This document shows positions 59,229-64,000 of a stretch of 64,000 bases of DNA, piece by piece. The notes beneath the pieces are model-generated. The model made no database searches, was not told the DNA's origin, and worked only from the letters and a program-made list of their open reading frames with translations. The stretch's first letter is position 1. Every line of letters begins with the position of its first letter. A program made the translations under genes and the position numbers. Origin of the DNA: Leptasterias polaris (Eukaryota; Echinodermata; Asteroidea; Forcipulatida; Asteriidae); the NCBI GenBank assembly GCA_037783415.1, contig JAZGTN010000236.1, forward strand, positions 1,240,001-1,304,000, read 5' to 3'.

Positions 59229-59352
59229 CCGTACACGCGCGCGCACACACGTGTACATACGCGTGTACGCACGCGTGCACGCACGCGTGTACGCACGCGT
59301 GTACGCACGCGTGTACGCGCGCGTGTACATACGCGTGTGCGCACTGCGCACG
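59229..59352. repeat. CG-rich alternating purine-pyrimidine minisatellite
   Basis: About 120 bp of ACGCGTGTACGC-like 12-mers, almost strictly alternating purine and pyrimidine and self-complementary (ACGCGTGTACACGCG words). Confidence 0.93.
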
Positions 59353-59403
59353 GCTCTCAGTCAACGATAGCTCTTCATCGACCTCAACGAGGGCGCTGTT
59401 TTG

Positions 59404-61587
59404 GCTCAGGGGCGTCATGATAATGGACATGGTCTATTGAAACAAGAAGAGCGCATAACAAGAAGAAAAACAAAAAAACAAATCAGAAAAACAAGTGTTG
59501 GGGGGGGGGGGGGTAGCTTTATCCAACAAACCCTTAACCCTGAAAACCTCTACCCCCTCCCGCCTTATAATTATTACCCACCCAAAACAGCAGACATCAT
59601 TGGACCAATCACATTAGAAACTAAGAATATATTTATACCAACCAGTGTTCCATGCAGTCCTTGGCTCCTATCCACCCCTCTGCAGTACCCTAATTCTGTC
59701 TCCTATACAAGTTTCTGACTGTCGTTAAAAATACTAATAGAGTGGGGTAAAAACAGAGTTTGAATAGGTATCCTGGAATGGTTTTGCACTTTCGACTTTT
59801 CAGCCGCCTGCCACACCTCATTTCCTCATGAAAATTCATGTTGTTGATGAATAAAATCAGTGACTTAGCCTTAAAACAGACGGAGAATAACATCACTACG
59901 CAGTGTTTGGGAAAGGCTGTTGGAATAGCTGTAATTTCAGCATAGCGACATCAGGCAGGATAAAAGCCTGGAAAGAACGGTTACATAAGCATTTATGCAA
60001 ATTACAGGAACAATCCCTGTTGTTGTATACGGCAACGTCCTGCATAACTGCTGATGGGGTTTGTACGTTGTATGTAAATCACGAGTTGTGCGCCTAGAGC
60101 CTCGACTTCATGCTTCATTTGTATTGTATTTACGCATCTGTTTGGATGAAAGTGTCATTACATTACTGTGACAATACAGAGTTATGTAAAGCTTTTCTAT
60201 TCACTGCTGTCCCCAATTCGAGGCTCTACACGCAAATGGATGACCGTTCAAGGGGCGAATGCATGATTTAACACCTTATGGCCATCAATCAGTACTTGAC
60301 CAACACGGACTGGACGCAGAGTACTTCTCAGCTGTAGGATGGGATTTGGACGCCGCTCTTTTGATGAACTGAACCGGTAAAATTTGTCATAAAGAGGAAC
60401 CTTCTGCAATTCAGCTTTCATGGGTCAGAAGGAAATGTATGAAGTATATTAGCATTTGAAGCTGCAGAAATTGAAAACAAAATTCACTGTTCGAGCCCTC
60501 GTATAGGCCTATGTGGACAACTTAGATGTTGAGCACGCGAGCGGCTGGGGGAGATAACTCTGGTGAGTTACCGTATATTACAGTGAAAGCTTCATGACTG
60601 AAATACCAGGCTAGCATGTCAAGAACAGCTCACATATTCCAGCCACAATTTTTTACTTGCTGGGGAAATGTTGGAGAAAATGACCGATAAATTGCCTCGC
60701 TTATTACACCTCTAAATTGGGATGTGGCGTTGGTGATAGGGGTTGTTTTTCTCCGAGCAAAGGTTTTTCAACGGCGAAACAGAAATGGACAACTAAAAAA
60801 GAGACAGGTAAAAACTGATAAGATAAAAAGAAAGAAAGTATAACAAGAGCTCAAGAGTCTGTCACTCGGAAAAGCATAACGTTTCACATGAAAACGTGTA
60901 CCTGAACCAATTGCATGTAGAAAAGTATAACTAGACATCAAGGATGTCTTGGTGACGACAATATTGAGGGAACGAAATAATTTAGCTAGTACGGTGTCTT
61001 TGATATGCCAATTGAATTTCTGGGATATTAAAAAATTATTTTAGTGTTTCTTATCCGAATTCGCTTTCAACTACAACAAGTTGTATTTCACTGACTCCCA
61101 TAACTGAGTGAACCAAATAGTACAAAGTCCAGCAGCATATTTGACAGAGCACTTTTCTTACCAAGAATGCATTTTATCTTTATCTCTATAATGACAACTT
61201 TGGAACTCCGTTTTCATTGTTTCCCTTTTCACTTTACTTGAAACTAATGAAATTTTAATTTAATTTAGAAGTTAATTCAATCAAAACTGTAGTTCGGGGG
61301 AAGAAAACATTATTTTGAGGTATAACAATTTTGTTTTGAGGGAATGTAATAATTTTGATGCTTTTGTTTACCTTTTCAAATTTCTTTACCTTTTCAAATT
61401 TCTTTACCTGTTCTTTTAGGGGCTCCGAAGACGAAAATCTTCTGTTGACTACCTGGTGTGAACCTAGACGATAAAACCAACGACTTGTGAAGCGTTGAGG
61501 TAGGCGTTACCAGCTGGTGAACAGCTCCCATCTAGTTTAGTGAGAGACTGACTGCAGACTACAGAGAGACTGTGACCAGACGGAGTC
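59404..61587. other. No gene recognised
   Basis: Short ORFs only. A possible donor CTG|GTGAGT at 60561-60563 and a possible acceptor TGTTCTTTTAG near 61420 could bracket a 5'UTR intron of the candidate exon at 61588, but nothing confirms it. Confidence 0.3.
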
Positions 61588-61667
61588 ATGCAGTTGAAGA
61601 TCTATGGATTGTGTGGTGTCTGGTTGTCTGGATCTGGATGCACATTGGAGGTCACCAAAGGACCAAG
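61588..61667 (+). CDS. Weak candidate first coding exon of an unknown gene
   Basis: ATG at 61588 gives MQLKIYGLCGVWLSGSGCTL, then EVTKGPR, ending at an AG|GTAGGG donor. No recognisable domain, and no continuation found in the remaining 2.3 kb. It may be untranslated or chance. Confidence 0.2.
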
Positions 61668-63149
61668 GTAGGGACAAATTGCGTATCCGACCGGCCACTT
61701 TTGAAAACCCTTAAAGACTACACGCAGTTTGGCTAGCGTGTATGGTCAAATTTCTCAAACATCCTCTTCTCCTGTCCCACTCCATCAGCGCCGTAACTAC
61801 GGCAAATTTTAGGGGGCACAAGGGATGCGCTAGTTTGTTTTTTATAAATCTGAAAACTTCAGATTCCAAGTGTGGGGGGGGGGGGGGGGGGCACAAACCA
61901 TCATTACCTGTGCCCCTTAAAAAAAATCACAAACAACTGGTAGCGAATACAATGATTATTGACCTTTTTCAACATTCAAATAAGTTGCGAATGATACTAA
62001 AAACAAAGGAGGTCGGATAACCCAAGTTTGTCTATATGGAGACAAGACAAAGTGAGAAGACTGCGAAAGGTAGACGAAGATCTAACCCGTTCTCTTGCAG
62101 AGTCCCACCCCTTTTGTATCCCCACTCCCACGACAAGATGTTCTACACAGTACTTGTAGATGTTGTCCCTGACATGTATAGTTTCAATGTGATGTCTTAC
62201 TGTCTCAGGATTTATCTTGATTTGCATATTGGTCGAAGCCAATGATGCTTTTTAATTAGAAGACTAGTCCATCGGGAAATTTCCGTCGAGGTTGTAACTT
62301 CAAGTCGCCAGTTGTCATGTTCGGATTAATTGTCATTATTATTTAATTCTAGCGTATTATTTATAAAGGATTAATGCCAAATACCACTTCAACTTGGGTT
62401 TAGTAATCCCTCTGATTACATTAAATATTTGGAGTAAATTAGCCAAAATAAAGTATGGTCGGATTCCTTAAATTCTCTTAAAACAAAATTTCAACCGAGT
62501 GCGCTATGTACTCAAGGCACAAAAACCCAACACCCTTGTGTTCTGCAATTATCTCACATAACTTGCATTCTAAATATTTCTTTCCAATCTGCATTAAGCC
62601 ACTAAACTGCATTCATTTGATGATCAATGTGTGATTTAAGAGTATTAAATAACTAATTTAGACATGCTAAATTAGTATTTAATCCTGATATCAGCATTAC
62701 ATCAAATTCTGAATGTAGACAACTTTAAATGACACGCCAAATCCCTTACATTTTAATTAATTAAAAAGACAACAGAAAACAACATTTCGCTCATTTTGGC
62801 AGAGTAAAAAAAATATAAAAAATTATAAATATTAACAACGTAGTAGCAAACATGTGAAATGGGAAGAGTTTCCCCAAACCACTAACTCCACTTGGTAGCG
62901 CTGTTACAAACAACATGAGTGGAGAAAAAGATAACAAAAAGGAGGCAACAAGAGTTGATAAGAGGAAAGAAGGGTGAGAAGGGTGAAAAGGGAGAAACAG
63001 TAAAGATGTGTCTTCTTCTTGAGGAAACAGAGTGAGCAGCCATGGAAAAGATGACACCAGCAAGGCCTAGGTTTGTATGAATGGTAAGATAGTCTTGGCC
63101 TAGAGTAATACAAATAGTGTTGGCCTAGATACAAGACTAACTCTCCACC

Positions 63150-63960
63150 CCTCCAGCAGGTTCACAGGCAACAGGTAAGGTTCAAGTCTGAACTTGAGCA
63201 GACGACGACGAGATTTCCTTTGATGTCCTTGATGCATGACCCGAAGTCAGCAGATTTCAAGGACAAAATAAGGTAAAAGTATCTAGGTAAGTTTGAAAAG
63301 AAGTTAACCTTTCTCTCCTCAGCTTCTAACGTTTCCCTTTGCAGGCTTAACCTATTTTTGTTTTCCACAGTCTATAAATCCATTGTTTCAAAGCAGATAC
63401 TGTGGCAGGCAGTGCCCTGTTAGCAACTTTTGCCGACACCTTAGATGACAACAGTTTGGTAAAGTATCATGGTGAACTCATGGTGAACCTCACTTTGGAT
63501 TGAAATTACGCCAAAAATGCTAACTCTGTTGTCAATGTTGTTCTTCCCGTTATGCAGGTTATGTTTTCTTCTGAACATGATGAACATAGTCTAACCACTG
63601 ACATCTTCAGCCAAGGTGATCTACCAGCAGGTTCATGGCAGTGAAGGCAGAACATGAGCAGACGAACAATTCTCTCTTTGATGTTTCTGATGCGTGACCC
63701 AAGGTCAGCAAGGTCAATGGTGTCGGGTATTTGCGGCAAATGTTAACTGGTTATCAACAGGTAAGTATCTGGGTAAGTTTGAAAGGAAAATAACCATTCT
63801 CTCCACAGCCTCTAACCTTCCCTCCGCAGCTCCTAACATTCACTCCACAGGCTTAAATCTTTTTTTGTTTTCCACAGTCTATCAACCCATTTTCCTAAAG
63901 CGAATATTGTGGAAGGTGATTGTGCATTGCTGACAACCCTGGCACAAGTATCGTGACAGT
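63150..63960. repeat. Diverged tandem duplication, period about 470 bp
   Basis: Blocks 'gagcagacga', 'tttgatgt..ctgatgc.tgacc', 'gtaagtttgaaa', 'ctctcc.cagc.tctaac' and 'ttttgttttccacagtctat' occur in the same order at 63190-63380 and 63650-63885. Both strands show only short ORFs. Repeated AG|GTAAG and TTTCCACAG words look splice-like but no coding frame links them. Confidence 0.55.
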
Positions 63961-64000
63961 TTGGTATGGTAGGTAATCATATCAGCGTGACTTAGTGTGA

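Noticed and set aside
59118..59430. ORFs with repeated CVHACVHA and TRAYTRAY
   Set aside because: Translations of the CG/TG minisatellite.

Overview
The window is animal nuclear DNA: AT-rich, intron-bearing and crowded with repeats. Two conserved metazoan genes (a BTG1/2-family protein and inositol-pentakisphosphate 2-kinase), together with the mix of tRNA-derived SINEs, RTE-type and jockey/CR1-group LINEs, Penelope-like remnants and many small inverted-repeat elements, suggest a marine invertebrate deuterostome. A sea star or other echinoderm is my best guess; that rests on repeat flavour, not on a marker gene.

Layout. 1-282 holds the end of a BTG1/2-like coding region on the + strand, with a long 3'UTR running to a poly(A) signal near 2.94 kb. 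About 3-13.3 kb is intergenic, with a (TAA)n tract and SINE/MITE fragments. From 35.7 kb down to 13.36 kb, on the - strand, lies IPPK. Eleven coding exons join in phase with all the family's signature motifs; one short exon expected between 23.1 and 35.6 kb was not found. Its first intron is a store of mobile DNA: a hAT transposase remnant, a head-to-tail array of Helentron-like units (24.6-30.2 kb) interrupted by a hAT-type MITE with a perfect 8-bp target duplication, a SINE, a TTAA-flanked MITE and a 32-unit 17-bp minisatellite. From 35.8 to 42 kb there are at least five inverted-repeat elements plus a Penelope fragment. A small two-exon gene for a secreted single-WAP-domain protein lies at 45.1-46.3 kb (+).

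From 48.97 to 50.24 kb there is a near-perfect 1.27-kb palindrome with G20-G29 runs facing C runs. From 52.0 to 58.1 kb there is a three-layer nest: a 21-bp minisatellite array is split by a 5'-truncated RTE element, and the RTE is itself split eight codons before its stop by a second LINE. A third, inverted block of the same minisatellite lies at 59.0 kb, followed by a purine-pyrimidine alternating tract. The last 4 kb hold only a weak candidate first coding exon and a tandem duplication.

How the genes work together: BTG and IPPK are convergent, unrelated housekeeping-type genes, and the WAP gene is separate. I see no operon-like or pathway cluster. The notable content is the structure of the repeats, not a gene system.
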